Shown here one piece after another: positions 36,954 through 45,707 of a stretch of DNA of 50,282 nucleotides. The position numbers and the translations under genes were made by a program. Origin of the DNA: an uncultured Alphaproteobacteria bacterium (GTDB lineage: Bacteria > Pseudomonadota > Alphaproteobacteria > SP197); contig CALSLK010000020.1 of the NCBI GenBank assembly GCA_943787175.1, positions 1-50,282 on the forward strand. Direction: 5' to 3'. Under the pieces are notes generated by a model that made no database searches, was not told where the DNA came from, and was given only the letters and a program-made list of their open reading frames with translations. Position 1 is the stretch's first letter, and the number at the start of each line of letters is the position of its first letter.

Positions 36954-37841
36954 TCAGTCGATCAGGCCGACTTGTTGCATTGCTTTCTCCACGGACTCTC
37001 TGGTTGCCTGACTTGCCGAAACCAGTGGAAGCCGGACCGATCCATCACCCCAGCCAAGCAGGCTGGCACCATGCTTTACGGGCCCGGGGCTGGTTTCCAC
37101 AAACATTGCTTCATGAAGAGGCATCAGCTTGTTCTGGATGTCGCGGGCTTCGTCGAAGTTTCCGTTTTGCCAGGCGACATGCATCTGCGAGCAAAGTGCG
37201 GGTGCCAGATTGGCTGTCACAGAGATACATCCGTGTCCGCCCATGCCCAGAAGCCCGATAGCCGCAGCATCTTCGCCGGAAAGCTGAACAAAGTCAGGGC
37301 CACAGTGATAGCGCTGCCTGGACACGCGGTCCGCTTCGGCGGTGGATTCCTTGCAGCCCACGATGTTGGGCAATTCCGACAAACGGCGCATGGTGTCGAG
37401 GCCGATGTCCACGCCGGTGCGGCTGGGAATATTGTAAACAATTATCGGCAAATCAACGGCGTCATTGACCGTCTTGAAGTGCTGATAGAGTCCTTCCTGC
37501 GTCGGCTTGTTGTAGTAACCCGTCACGATGAGGGCAGCGTCCGCGCCCGCTTCTTTCGCACTACGGGTCAGCATGACGCATTCATCGGTCGAATTGGAGC
37601 CAGTACCTGCCACAACCGGCACGCGCCCGGCAGCGGCTTCCACGCAAAGGCGCACGGCATTCATGTCTTCGTCATGAGACATGGTCGGCGACTCACCGGT
37701 CGTTCCCATGGGAACAAGACCGTGTGTCCCCTGCTCAATGTGCCAGTTCACAAAGTCCTGATAGGCTTTCCCGTCAATCTTTCCGTCACGAAAGAGTGTG
37801 ATGAGCGCAACGAATGATCCCTTCAACCTTTCGGTCGTCAT
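36954..37841 (-). CDS. dapA: 4-hydroxy-tetrahydrodipicolinate synthase
   Basis: Condenses pyruvate with aspartate semialdehyde in lysine and diaminopimelate synthesis. It has 295 residues. Schiff-base Lys164 in GCKESTAEAD, Tyr136 in VYNIPSRTG, and the Thr-Thr of GTTGESPT are all present. ATG 37841 has AAGGGA eight bases upstream; a longer reading from 37925 adds 28 residues without family match. It diverges from the PLP dehydratase across 124 bases. Confidence 0.95.
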   Translation of the reverse strand: MTTERLKGSFVALITLFRDGKIDGKAYQDFVNWHIEQGTHGLVPMGTTGESPTMSHDEDMNAVRLCVEAAAGRVPVVAGTGSNSTDECVMLTRSAKEAGADAALIVTGYYNKPTQEGLYQHFKTVNDAVDLPIIVYNIPSRTGVDIGLDTMRRLSELPNIVGCKESTAEADRVSRQRYHCGPDFVQLSGEDAAAIGLLGMGGHGCISVTANLAPALCSQMHVAWQNGNFDEARDIQNKLMPLHEAMFVETSPGPVKHGASLLGWGDGSVRLPLVSASQATRESVEKAMQQVGLID

Positions 37842-37965
37842 GGCCGTAATCCCTTGTGGACGAGAAGGCGCGCAACATAATCTCCACGCCCCCTTACCGC
37901 AAGCCAACCTCGCATCACCCGCCAAGTCACGCTAACGTCACGCAACCCATGAGAGGTGGACCGCC

Positions 37966-38955
37966 ATGATGGATGCACCACGACCCCAACTGGGCGATAT
38001 CCAGGCCGCAGCCGGGCGTCTGTCTGGATTCGCTGTCAGGACACCCTTGCTGGAATCGCCGTTGCTCAACCAGCAACTTGGTGGCCGTCTTCTGGTCAAA
38101 CCTGAATGCCTGCAACTCACCGGGTCCTTCAAATTTCGTGGTGCCTTCAACAAAATCAGCCAGTTGACGCCAGATGAGCTGGAACGCGGCGTCATCGCCT
38201 TTTCTTCGGGCAACCATGCCCAGGGGGTTGCCGCGGCGGCACATATGAAGGGTACACAGGCGGTTATCGTGATGCCCAAGGATGCACCGCGCATCAAAAT
38301 TGACAACACACGTGCATGGGGCGCTGAGGTCGTGACCTATGACCGCCATGGTGACGACCGCGAGGCAGTTACGGCAAAGCTCCAGGCAGAACGGGGCCTG
38401 ATTCTGGTGCCGCCCTTCGACGATTACGACATCATCTCAGGCCAGGGCACGGTCGGGCTCGAGATTGCTGATCAATGTGAAGAAAAGGAACTTGTTCCCG
38501 ATGCAGTTTCGGTCTGTTGCGGTGGCGGCGGATTAAGTGCCGGCTCAGCGATCGCATTGTCATCACGCTTTGAAGACTGCAAATTTCATACTGCAGAGCC
38601 CGAAGGTTGGGATGACACTGCCCAATCTCTGGCCTGTGGCGCCAGAGTACGACTCGAAGAGACTCCCGCCTCCATCTGCGACGCGCTCATGGCGCCAGCG
38701 CCTGGCGAGCAGACCTTTGCTATCAATCGTGAGCTTTACAATTCAGGTGTCGTGGTCTCTGAGCAGGAAGTCATCGATGCCATGGCAACCGCACTTGCCA
38801 TCTTCAAGATTGTCGTAGAGCCAGGTGGCGCGGTCGCATTGGCTTCGGTACTGAGCGGCCATGTTCCCATCGAAGGTCGTACCGTGGTCGCCATTGTATC
38901 AGGCGGCAATGTTGATCCTGAGCTGTTTACCCAATTGCTTTCACGAGCATCATGA
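37966..38955 (+). CDS. Threonine/serine dehydratase family PLP enzyme
   Basis: Fold-type II PLP enzyme, 329 residues, without the C-terminal ACT domain of biosynthetic IlvA. It is therefore closer to catabolic threonine dehydratase or serine racemase. The PLP lysine is Lys56 in LTGSFKFRGA; 'SSGNHAQGVAAAA' and the phosphate loop CCGGGGLSAGS are present. The start has GAGAGGTGG upstream. It overlaps the next gene by 4 bases. The exact substrate cannot be fixed. Confidence 0.85.
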   Translation: MMDAPRPQLGDIQAAAGRLSGFAVRTPLLESPLLNQQLGGRLLVKPECLQLTGSFKFRGAFNKISQLTPDELERGVIAFSSGNHAQGVAAAAHMKGTQAVIVMPKDAPRIKIDNTRAWGAEVVTYDRHGDDREAVTAKLQAERGLILVPPFDDYDIISGQGTVGLEIADQCEEKELVPDAVSVCCGGGGLSAGSAIALSSRFEDCKFHTAEPEGWDDTAQSLACGARVRLEETPASICDALMAPAPGEQTFAINRELYNSGVVVSEQEVIDAMATALAIFKIVVEPGGAVALASVLSGHVPIEGRTVVAIVSGGNVDPELFTQLLSRAS

Positions 38956-39995
38956 TTTCGGAAGGTACGGCCTGCACCGTCAAACTGGCACTGCATACCT
39001 TCAGCTATGAGCAACACTTCCTGCGCAAGCCGGGATTTAATGCCCATAGATTTCTTGCCCGGGCAAGCGACCGGGCCATGGCTGGCGTTCACATCAGCCT
39101 CAATGGCTATCAGTTTCGCTGCGCCGGCGGGACAGATCCTGAACGCCTCGAGGAAATTGGCGCTGATGCGCGCGAACGAGGTTTTTTTGTCGAGTGTGAC
39201 ACCTCTGGCACAGACCCCGATCACCTCGCACAACTTGCCAAAGCTGCACGCCAACTGGGGGCAGATCGTCTGCGCACCTATACGCGTCATACCGGTTCGC
39301 CTGACCTGATCAGGGACGCCACAGTCGCCGACCTGAAGGCCGCGGCACCACGCATTGCAGATGAAGGCATATGCCTGTTGCTCGAAAATCATGAAGACTT
39401 CACGGGCCAGGAGGTCTGCGACATTCTCAACTCAGTCGCGCACCCCGCAGTTGCGGCACTCTATGATTTCGGCAACTCCATGAATGTTGCCGAAGAACCC
39501 ATGGATGCAGCCAAAGCGATGGCCAGACATATCCGCTCTGTCCATCTCAAGGACCATGTCGTGATTACCAGCGATGATGGCGCAAGCATGATTGCGGGTG
39601 TTCCCAATGGCGCTGGCACAATCGCTATCGCAGATATCCTGGAATTTCTGATTGATGAAGCCGGACTGGAGCGCGTCTGCATCGAAAGCGGCTATGGCTA
39701 TTGTTCGACGGTGACCCGCAATCAAAAGCAGTTCGAAGCAGCAAGTCGCACGAGCCAGACGTTCAAGCCCTCCTCGGCCCCATTCGATCGCACAGCGGTT
39801 CTCCTTGATGCTGACGCACTATATCGTCACGACCCCGATGCGTTGTTTGACCTTGAAGAGGCCGCTGTCGCACGCGGGGCTGCCCATACGCGGCAAATAC
39901 TCGAAAAACTCGGCTTTCAACCGCATCGAAATGGTCGGGGCGGAGTTTACCATCGCGACAGGCACGAGCTTGCCTTGGCCAGACGGCATGGCTGA
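38952..39995 (+). CDS. TIM-barrel sugar isomerase/epimerase-like protein
   Basis: 347 residues resembling the xylose isomerase-like TIM-barrel (AP endonuclease family 2) group. Barrel marks are 'LLLENHEDFTGQEV', 'AALYDFGNSMNVAEEP', 'IRSVHLKDHVV' and 'RVCIESGYGY', which carry the usual Glu, Asp, His and Glu metal ligands. Precise function unknown. It is coupled to the dehydratase upstream by ATGA. The last 25 residues are Arg/His-rich and do not look like the family, so the C terminus may be extended or frame-shifted. A 72-base gap follows. Confidence 0.75.
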   Translation: MISEGTACTVKLALHTFSYEQHFLRKPGFNAHRFLARASDRAMAGVHISLNGYQFRCAGGTDPERLEEIGADARERGFFVECDTSGTDPDHLAQLAKAARQLGADRLRTYTRHTGSPDLIRDATVADLKAAAPRIADEGICLLLENHEDFTGQEVCDILNSVAHPAVAALYDFGNSMNVAEEPMDAAKAMARHIRSVHLKDHVVITSDDGASMIAGVPNGAGTIAIADILEFLIDEAGLERVCIESGYGYCSTVTRNQKQFEAASRTSQTFKPSSAPFDRTAVLLDADALYRHDPDALFDLEEAAVARGAAHTRQILEKLGFQPHRNGRGGVYHRDRHELALARRHG

Positions 39996-40067
39996 TCACG
40001 ACAGCACCTGCATGGACGTTGCGATCAATGCGCGATAGACAGCGCGCAACCCAATCGGAACTTTAGC

Positions 40068-41036
40068 ATGACCGTACTTGTAACAGGCGCCGCCGGCTTC
40101 ATCGGCTCTCATGTTTCTCACGCACTGCTTGATCGCGGTGACGAAGTTGTCGGCCTCGACAACGTCAATGATTACTATGACGTTACCCTGAAGGAGGCGC
40201 GCTTGCGACGGCTTGAGCTGCGCGATGGCTTCAGCATTCTGCGCAAGGACATTGCAGACAAGGATGCCGTTGTCGGACTGGCCAAGACCATGCCCGAAAT
40301 CACCGGCATCGTGCATCTGGCAGCCCAGGCAGGCGTGCGTCACTCGCTGACGGACCCGCATGCCTATACATCTGCCAATGTTGAAGGCCAGCTCAACATT
40401 CTCGAGCTCGCACGGCATCTGCCGGATCTTGGGCACTGCGTCTATGCCAGCTCTTCCTCGGTCTACGGTGGCAACACCAAGATCCCCTTCTCGGTCGATG
40501 ATCGCGTGGAAAAGCCGGTGTCCCTGTACGCAGCGACCAAAAAAGCCGGTGAGTTGATGGCCTATTGCTACAGCCACCTCTACGACATTCCTACAACCGG
40601 CCTGCGTTTCTTCACGGTATACGGGCCGTGGGGCCGCCCGGACATGTCGGCTTACATCTTCACCAAGGCAATCTTCGAAGGAAAGCCGATCCAGATATTC
40701 AACAATGGGGACATGAGCCGGGACTTTACCTATATCGACGACATTGTTGCCGGGATTCTGGCCACGTTGGACCACCGCCCAACGGGCACGCCACCACAGA
40801 CTGTCTACAATCTGGGGAACCACCGCAGCGAACCCCTGATGAAGTTCATCGAGATTCTTGAGGAGGCCATTGGCAAGAAGGCAATCAAGGAATTCGCGCC
40901 CATGCAACCTGGTGACGTCAAGGAAACCTATGCTGACATCGAAGCCTCGCAACGCGACCTGGGTTTCGAACCGACGACGTCAATCGAGGAAGGCCTGCCA
41001 AAGTTTGTCGACTGGTTCCGTAACCACCACGGCTAA
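40068..41036 (+). CDS. NAD-dependent epimerase, UDP-glucuronate 4-epimerase type
   Basis: Extended short-chain dehydrogenase of 322 residues. NAD loop GAAGFIGSHV, 'LDNVNDYYDVTLKEARL', which is typical of UDP-glucuronate 4-epimerases (LpsL/Cap1J), catalytic Tyr-x-x-x-Lys in LYAATKKAGE, and 'FFTVYGPWGRPDMSAYIFT'. It would turn UDP-glucuronate, made by Ugd, into UDP-galacturonate for lipopolysaccharide or capsule. Its end overlaps the convergent DUF218 gene by 4 bases. Confidence 0.9.
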   Translation: MTVLVTGAAGFIGSHVSHALLDRGDEVVGLDNVNDYYDVTLKEARLRRLELRDGFSILRKDIADKDAVVGLAKTMPEITGIVHLAAQAGVRHSLTDPHAYTSANVEGQLNILELARHLPDLGHCVYASSSSVYGGNTKIPFSVDDRVEKPVSLYAATKKAGELMAYCYSHLYDIPTTGLRFFTVYGPWGRPDMSAYIFTKAIFEGKPIQIFNNGDMSRDFTYIDDIVAGILATLDHRPTGTPPQTVYNLGNHRSEPLMKFIEILEEAIGKKAIKEFAPMQPGDVKETYADIEASQRDLGFEPTTSIEEGLPKFVDWFRNHHG

Positions 41037-41833
41037 AACTGATCGCTCTCTGGCCTGGAGGCTGGAAGCAGCACGTCTGTCCGGTCCATGAGCCTATAGG
41101 CTGCCAACCCCAGGTATTCGTGTAGCGCCAGAGTGAGGCCGCGCAGGTTTCCATCAAGGCCAACGCCAAACAGGCCGCCTCCTTCAGGAGTCGTGCGGAA
41201 GTCGACCGGATAGGGAATCACCGCCCAGCCGGCCTTACGAAACACACCAACCGAGCGCGGCATGTGCCAGGCCGATGTAACCAGAAGCCACACCTCACCA
41301 GGCTGCGGATTCAGGGCATCAAAGGTCAGAACAGCGTTGTCATAGGTATTCTCTGCCTGATCCTCGAAAATCACGCGATCGGAAGCGAGCCCCAGTTCCT
41401 CGAACATGATTCGGGCAACATCAGCTTCGGTCAGACCGTTCGGCCCGTTTCCCCCGGTGAAGACGATTTGAGCATCGGGGAACCGTCGTGAAAGCGAAAC
41501 GGCTTCGATCATGCGCTCGCCACTGTCATTGAGCGTGATGTGACCACGGGTTTGAGTCACCTTCATGTTTTGCCCGCCACCAAGAACAATGATGCCGTCG
41601 ACATGAACAGGCAGTTGTGGCTCAGGGAAACGGTTCTCCAACGGTCGCAACAAGAGTGTTCCGACAGGAAACAGAGCCAGAATAACCAGAGCGAGCGTGG
41701 CAACGCCGCCGAACCACAGCCCCAACTTCCTTGTTCCGGCGAACAAGGCCATGACCCAGCCACCGACAAACACAAGAAGCAGCAGGTGGCCGGGCTGCAG
41801 GAGCGTCCAGATGATGTGCGATAGGCTGGGCAT
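41033..41833 (-). CDS. YdcF/ElyC-like DUF218 membrane protein
   Basis: 266 residues with two membrane helices near the N terminus (about 12-32 and 38-60) and a DUF218 domain (from 'VDGIIVLGGGQNMKVTQ', then 'IVFTGGNGPNG' and 'TSAWHMPRSVGVFRKAGW'). ElyC of this family affects peptidoglycan and undecaprenyl-carrier use; the biochemical role is unsettled. ATG 41833 taken; TTG 41857 is an alternative. No Shine-Dalgarno is clear for either. Position among polysaccharide genes suits an envelope role. Confidence 0.85.
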   Translation of the reverse strand: MPSLSHIIWTLLQPGHLLLLVFVGGWVMALFAGTRKLGLWFGGVATLALVILALFPVGTLLLRPLENRFPEPQLPVHVDGIIVLGGGQNMKVTQTRGHITLNDSGERMIEAVSLSRRFPDAQIVFTGGNGPNGLTEADVARIMFEELGLASDRVIFEDQAENTYDNAVLTFDALNPQPGEVWLLVTSAWHMPRSVGVFRKAGWAVIPYPVDFRTTPEGGGLFGVGLDGNLRGLTLALHEYLGLAAYRLMDRTDVLLPASRPESDQF

Positions 41834-41916
41834 GATGCTTTTGCTGGTGCTGTGCAACCTCTGTATAAGGCGGGCCAGCCAAACGGCACAGTAGAAGCTT
41901 TCCGGATATCACCTTC

Positions 41917-43341
41917 ATGCCCAGCCCTACCCCGGCGCAGATTGTTCCCGTAATCCTGTCAGGTGGCAGCGGAACACGGCTTTGGCCGCTTTCACGGACC
42001 CTGCGCCCCAAACAACTGCTTGCCCTCCTGAGCGAGCACTCGCTTTTGCAGGAAACGGCCCTTCGGTTTGCCGGGGACGCACGATTTGCAGCGCCGATCA
42101 TTGTTTGTAACGAAGAACACCGGTTTGTTATCGCCGAACAGTTGCGCGAAATTGATGTGGAACCGGCCTCGATCATTCTGGAACCCTTGGCCCGCAACAC
42201 CGCGCCCGCCATTGCAGCGGCCGCTGCAACGGTTGCACCCGACACCATGATGATCGCGGTCCCGTCAGACGGCCATATCGGTGACGTCGCGGGCTACCGC
42301 GATTGCATTGCCGAAGCGTTGCCAATCGCAAGCCAAGACTGGATTGTGACCTTTGGTGTTGAACCAAGCCGTCCAGAAACCGGTTACGGCTATATCGAGG
42401 AAAGTGATGACACACTTTCGCCCGGCATTCGCCGGATCGCGAAGTTCCACGAGAAGCCCGATGCCGAACGTGCCCGCGGCTATCTCCAGGCCGGCAGGTT
42501 TCTATGGAATCCCAGTCTTTTTCTGTTCCGCGCCGGTTTTCTTCTCGATGAGCTCGACCGGCTGACCCCAGAGATCGTGCCTGCGGTTAGGAAGGCCGTA
42601 TCGTCCTCACGTGACGACCTCGACTTCCTTCGCCTGGACCATGAGGCTTTTGCTTCAGCAGCCTCCATCTCCATCGACTATGCCCTGATGGAAAAGACCG
42701 AACGGGCTGCAACAGCACGGCTTCGCTCTTCCTGGAGCGATGTCGGCTCGTGGCAGGAGCTCTGGCAACGTGGTGAAAAAGACGACAACGGCAATGTGCT
42801 GGTCGGCGACGCCCTCGTAGAGGCCAGTTCCAACAGCTACGTTCGAAGCGACGGCCCACTGGTTGCAGCGTTGGGGCTCAACGACCATGTCGTTGTAGCA
42901 ACCAAGGATGTCGTCATGATTGCCCCCCTCGCCCAGGCTCAGGAGGTCAAACTTCTGGCTGAGCGGGTCGCCCGCGAGGGTCGCAACGAGCATGAAATTC
43001 ACCCCCGGGTCTATCGGCCCTGGGGGTATTACGAAGGCATTGATGTCGGCGATGGTTTCCAGGTCAAACGCATCATGGTGAAACCGGGCAGCCGCCTTTC
43101 TCTGCAGCGCCATCAGAAGCGTTCCGAACACTGGATCATCGTGGAAGGCCGCGCCCATATCACCATTGATGACCGGACCTTTGACCTCGACGCCAATCAG
43201 TCGACCTTTGTTCCCATCGGTTCGGTACATCGTCTGGAGAACCTGACCGATGCGCCGCTTCTGATGATCGAGGTTCAATCGGGTTCCTATCTGGGCGAAG
43301 ACGATATCGAACGCCTCGAAGACGACTACAACCGGAACTAG
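41917..43341 (+). CDS. manC: Bifunctional mannose-1-phosphate guanylyltransferase/mannose-6-phosphate isomerase
   Basis: Makes GDP-mannose, and in the two-domain form also converts fructose 6-phosphate to mannose 6-phosphate. It has 474 residues. The N-terminal nucleotidyltransferase has ILSGGSGTRLWPLSR and 'FHEKPDAERA'. The C-terminal cupin (about 350-474) has 'RPWGYYEGIDVG' and the metal residues in LQRHQKRSEHWIIVEG. It uses the mannose 1-phosphate made by the mutase at 32.3 kb. The 83-base divergent gap with the DUF218 gene holds its promoter. Confidence 0.94.
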   Translation: MPSPTPAQIVPVILSGGSGTRLWPLSRTLRPKQLLALLSEHSLLQETALRFAGDARFAAPIIVCNEEHRFVIAEQLREIDVEPASIILEPLARNTAPAIAAAAATVAPDTMMIAVPSDGHIGDVAGYRDCIAEALPIASQDWIVTFGVEPSRPETGYGYIEESDDTLSPGIRRIAKFHEKPDAERARGYLQAGRFLWNPSLFLFRAGFLLDELDRLTPEIVPAVRKAVSSSRDDLDFLRLDHEAFASAASISIDYALMEKTERAATARLRSSWSDVGSWQELWQRGEKDDNGNVLVGDALVEASSNSYVRSDGPLVAALGLNDHVVVATKDVVMIAPLAQAQEVKLLAERVAREGRNEHEIHPRVYRPWGYYEGIDVGDGFQVKRIMVKPGSRLSLQRHQKRSEHWIIVEGRAHITIDDRTFDLDANQSTFVPIGSVHRLENLTDAPLLMIEVQSGSYLGEDDIERLEDDYNRN

Positions 43342-43349
43342 GGCTTATC

Positions 43350-43385
43350 GCGCCTGGCGGACCGTCAGGCGCAAGTGCGCTTGCG
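43350..43385. other. Inverted repeats in manC-imuA gap
   Basis: GCGCCTG (43350-43356) pairs with CAGGCGC (43366-43372), and an overlapping stem CGCAAG/CTTGCG (43370-43385) is possible. No T tract follows, so it may be a rho-dependent or weak end for manC. The 220-base gap holds these and the imuA promoter; I see no gene in it. Confidence 0.4.
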
Positions 43386-43515
43386 AAACCACTGTTTGGC
43401 GCGCCTCTCCTTCGTTCGGTTTAGCACTGCGTCCCAGCTTTCGGGGTCGCAATACCGTGTTTCCTGACCGTCAGAACAAACCGGCACAAGTAGCCTGCAT
43501 CCTTCAGATGGGCGA

Positions 43516-43545
43516 TTGACAGGTCTTCACAAATCTTAGTAGAAC
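43516..43545 (+). promoter_or_regulatory. Promoter of imuA-imuB-dnaE2
   Basis: A perfect -35 TTGACA (43516-43521), an 18-base spacer and TAGAAC (43540-43545, four of six matching TATAAT). Transcription would start near 43552. The LexA site covers the -10 and start point. Confidence 0.6.
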
Positions 43546-43556
43546 AAAATAGAAAC
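43542..43556. promoter_or_regulatory. LexA (SOS) box
   Basis: GAACAAAATAGAAAC, read on the other strand as GTTT-N7-GTTC. It matches seven of eight fixed bases of the alphaproteobacterial LexA site GTTC-N7-GTTC. It overlaps the -10 region of the imuA promoter, where a bound repressor would block polymerase. Confidence 0.7.
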
Positions 43557-43573
43557 ATTGATTGGGATGCTCT

Positions 43574-44269
43574 GTGTCGTGCGCGCCTCTACCCCATCCA
43601 CCCGACGCCAATGTGGCGAACCTGCGCCAGGGTCAGGCCGTCCCGGCATCGCCAGCAACTCTGATGGAGGTTTTCCCCGATACATCCGTCGACGCCTCAG
43701 CAACCGGGTTTGTTCTCTTGCAGATACCGCGCAAGGGAGGGCCCATTCTCTGGGCGCAGGATCGTTTGTCTCGCTATCAGGCGGGCCAGCCCTGCCTTGC
43801 AGGGCTTGGGACATCCCTGCCGGTTCTCCATGCCGAACTCAAAAGACCTGCCGACGTCTTATGGGCGTTGGAAGAAGGCCTGCGGTGCTCGGCGCTCTCC
43901 GGCGTCATCGGAGAAATATGGGGCGACCCTGCCGCTCTCGACTTCACGGCAACCAAGCGCCTGGCAATGCGTGCCGAAGCCAGTGGTGTTCCGGTCTGGC
44001 TGATACGCCGGTCCTGCGTTCCCAATCTGAGTGCTGCACGCGAGCGCTGGCGTATTGCCGCCATGCCGTCTTCCCGCCACCCCGACGATGCACAGGCCCC
44101 CGGTCAGCCCCGTTGGCGCCTGGAGCTCTTCCGCTCACGCTGGCGCAAGCCTGGTGTCTGGGTTGCCAGTTATGACAGGAAGACGCGTCGTCTGCGTCTT
44201 TCTGACCAACTTTCCGATGGATCGATGGCAGATCACGATGAAACGTTCGGGCAAAGCGCTGTGGGATGA
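43574..44269 (+). CDS. imuA: SOS mutagenesis protein ImuA
   Basis: RecA-like accessory protein of the ImuA-ImuB-DnaE2 translesion complex. About 231 residues. Recognised from gene order and family segments 'ADVLWALEEGLRCSALSGVIGE' and 'SAARERWRIAAMPS', and the ending 'RWRLELFRSRWRKPG'. It is on the short side and I see no Walker A loop. The start is uncertain: GTG 43574 and TTG 43562 are both possible, neither has a good Shine-Dalgarno, and the leader would be very short. Its 3' end overlaps imuB by 98 bases. Confidence 0.8.
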   Translation: MSCAPLPHPPDANVANLRQGQAVPASPATLMEVFPDTSVDASATGFVLLQIPRKGGPILWAQDRLSRYQAGQPCLAGLGTSLPVLHAELKRPADVLWALEEGLRCSALSGVIGEIWGDPAALDFTATKRLAMRAEASGVPVWLIRRSCVPNLSAARERWRIAAMPSSRHPDDAQAPGQPRWRLELFRSRWRKPGVWVASYDRKTRRLRLSDQLSDGSMADHDETFGQSAVG

Positions 44270-45707
44270 CATCCCCTTTGTCCTGACACGCGAAGGCCAT
44301 CACGGCGAGGTCGTCCATGCAGCGAACGCACCGGCCCGGGCCCTGGGTATGGCAAGGGACGCCAGGCTCGTGGACATGCGCGCGTTGTGCCCAGACCTGC
44401 GCGCCCAGCCTGCAGACCCCAGGGGAGACCACGAGGCTCTGAAGAAGCTCGTTTTCTGGGCTCGTCGCTGGTGTCCCTGGAGCGCGATCGACGGGGAGGA
44501 CGGCTTTGTTCTCGATACAACGGGCGCAGACCACCTTTGGGGCGGCGAAGTCGCGATGCTGGCCGATATGGAGGCCCGGCTTTCCGTCACAGGGCTATCG
44601 GTGCGCCTCGCCATCGCACCAACATGGGGCGCGGCCTGGGCTCTGGCACGTTATGGCCAGCATGATCATGAGGTTTGTGACTCCGACGACATTGCGGCAC
44701 GGCTAGCGCCCCTGCCCGTCTCCGCGCTTCGCCTGGATCACAAGACGCTCCTGTTGCTGCGGCGGCTGGGCCTGAAGACCATCGGTATGCTGGCTGGAGT
44801 ACCGCGCCTGTCGCTTGCCCGGCGTTTCTCCCGTGCCGAACTCCAGGCTAATCCGTTGCTGCGTCTTGACCAGGTCACAGGGGATATGGCCGAACCGATC
44901 TCCGGGCCCAAGGAGGCTCCGCGTTTTCTGGCAGTTTCGCGCCTGCTCGAACCAATCCAGGATCCGACATCCTACCTGCCCGCACTGAGTGAAGACGTAT
45001 GCGCAAAGCTCGATGCCCAGGGATGGGGCGCACGCAGATTATGCCTTCGGATATATCGAACAGATGGCGAGGTTCGCGTTCTCAATACCGCAACCTCGAG
45101 CCCCAGCCGGGATGCAGGGCATCTGGTGCGTCTGTTTGATGGAAAACTCGAAAGGCTCGATCCGGGCTTCGGGTTTGATCTTGTTACCCTTGAGGCCAGC
45201 GTTGCCGAACCGATGGGAGTGGCACAGCCGCGTCTTGATGAACCAGCGCAGGAAGATGTGCATCTTTCGCGGCTGCTCGATCGATTAACGGCTCGCTTCG
45301 GCATGGGTGCCGTTACCTGGCCCAGAGCAAGGGAAAGCCATATTCCCGAAAGAGCCCAGGGCCATGTCACCGCTTTGGGCAACAATCCCGACCCCATTGC
45401 CCAGGCACCGCGCACACGCCCCCTGCGTCTTCTGGACCCGCCAGAACCTGTCGGCGTGCTTTATGCCGTGCCGGAAGGGCCACCAGCGCAGTTTGTCTGG
45501 CGCCGCCAGGTGCATCGCATCGCCCGTCATCAGGGTCCGGAACGCATCGCACCGGAATGGTGGCGGACCCGCTCCGGCACCAGATTACGCGATTACTACT
45601 GCGTCGAGGATGATAGCGGGAGGCGGTTCTGGCTTTATCGTGAAGGTTTGCCCGATGACGGACGCGGCGGTGACCCCTACTGGTACCTGCACGGCATGTT
45701 TGCCTGA
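44172..45707 (+). CDS. imuB: Y-family polymerase-like protein ImuB
   Basis: Non-catalytic Y-family DNA polymerase relative that acts as a hub, joining the beta clamp, ImuA and DnaE2. It has 511 residues from MTGRRVVCVFLTNFPMDRW. The place where active polymerases have the first catalytic Asp (DMDAFF) reads LTNFPMD, without the acidic pair, as expected for ImuB. A helix-hairpin region 'RRLGLKTIGMLAGVPRLSLARRF' lies mid-protein, and the C-terminal region ends 'WWRTRSGTRLRDYYCVEDDSG' as in the family. A longer reading from 44031 lies inside imuA. Its stop shares a base with the dnaE2 start (TGATG). Confidence 0.92.
   Translation: MTGRRVVCVFLTNFPMDRWQITMKRSGKALWDDIPFVLTREGHHGEVVHAANAPARALGMARDARLVDMRALCPDLRAQPADPRGDHEALKKLVFWARRWCPWSAIDGEDGFVLDTTGADHLWGGEVAMLADMEARLSVTGLSVRLAIAPTWGAAWALARYGQHDHEVCDSDDIAARLAPLPVSALRLDHKTLLLLRRLGLKTIGMLAGVPRLSLARRFSRAELQANPLLRLDQVTGDMAEPISGPKEAPRFLAVSRLLEPIQDPTSYLPALSEDVCAKLDAQGWGARRLCLRIYRTDGEVRVLNTATSSPSRDAGHLVRLFDGKLERLDPGFGFDLVTLEASVAEPMGVAQPRLDEPAQEDVHLSRLLDRLTARFGMGAVTWPRARESHIPERAQGHVTALGNNPDPIAQAPRTRPLRLLDPPEPVGVLYAVPEGPPAQFVWRRQVHRIARHQGPERIAPEWWRTRSGTRLRDYYCVEDDSGRRFWLYREGLPDDGRGGDPYWYLHGMFA

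Noticed and set aside
36711..37817. Plus-strand open frame of about 368 codons across smpB and dapA
   Set aside because: It crosses two recognised genes on the other strand and has no recognisable domain.
39996..40952. Minus-strand open frame of about 318 codons
   Set aside because: Antisense to the epimerase gene, which carries the NAD loop and the Tyr-x-x-x-Lys site.
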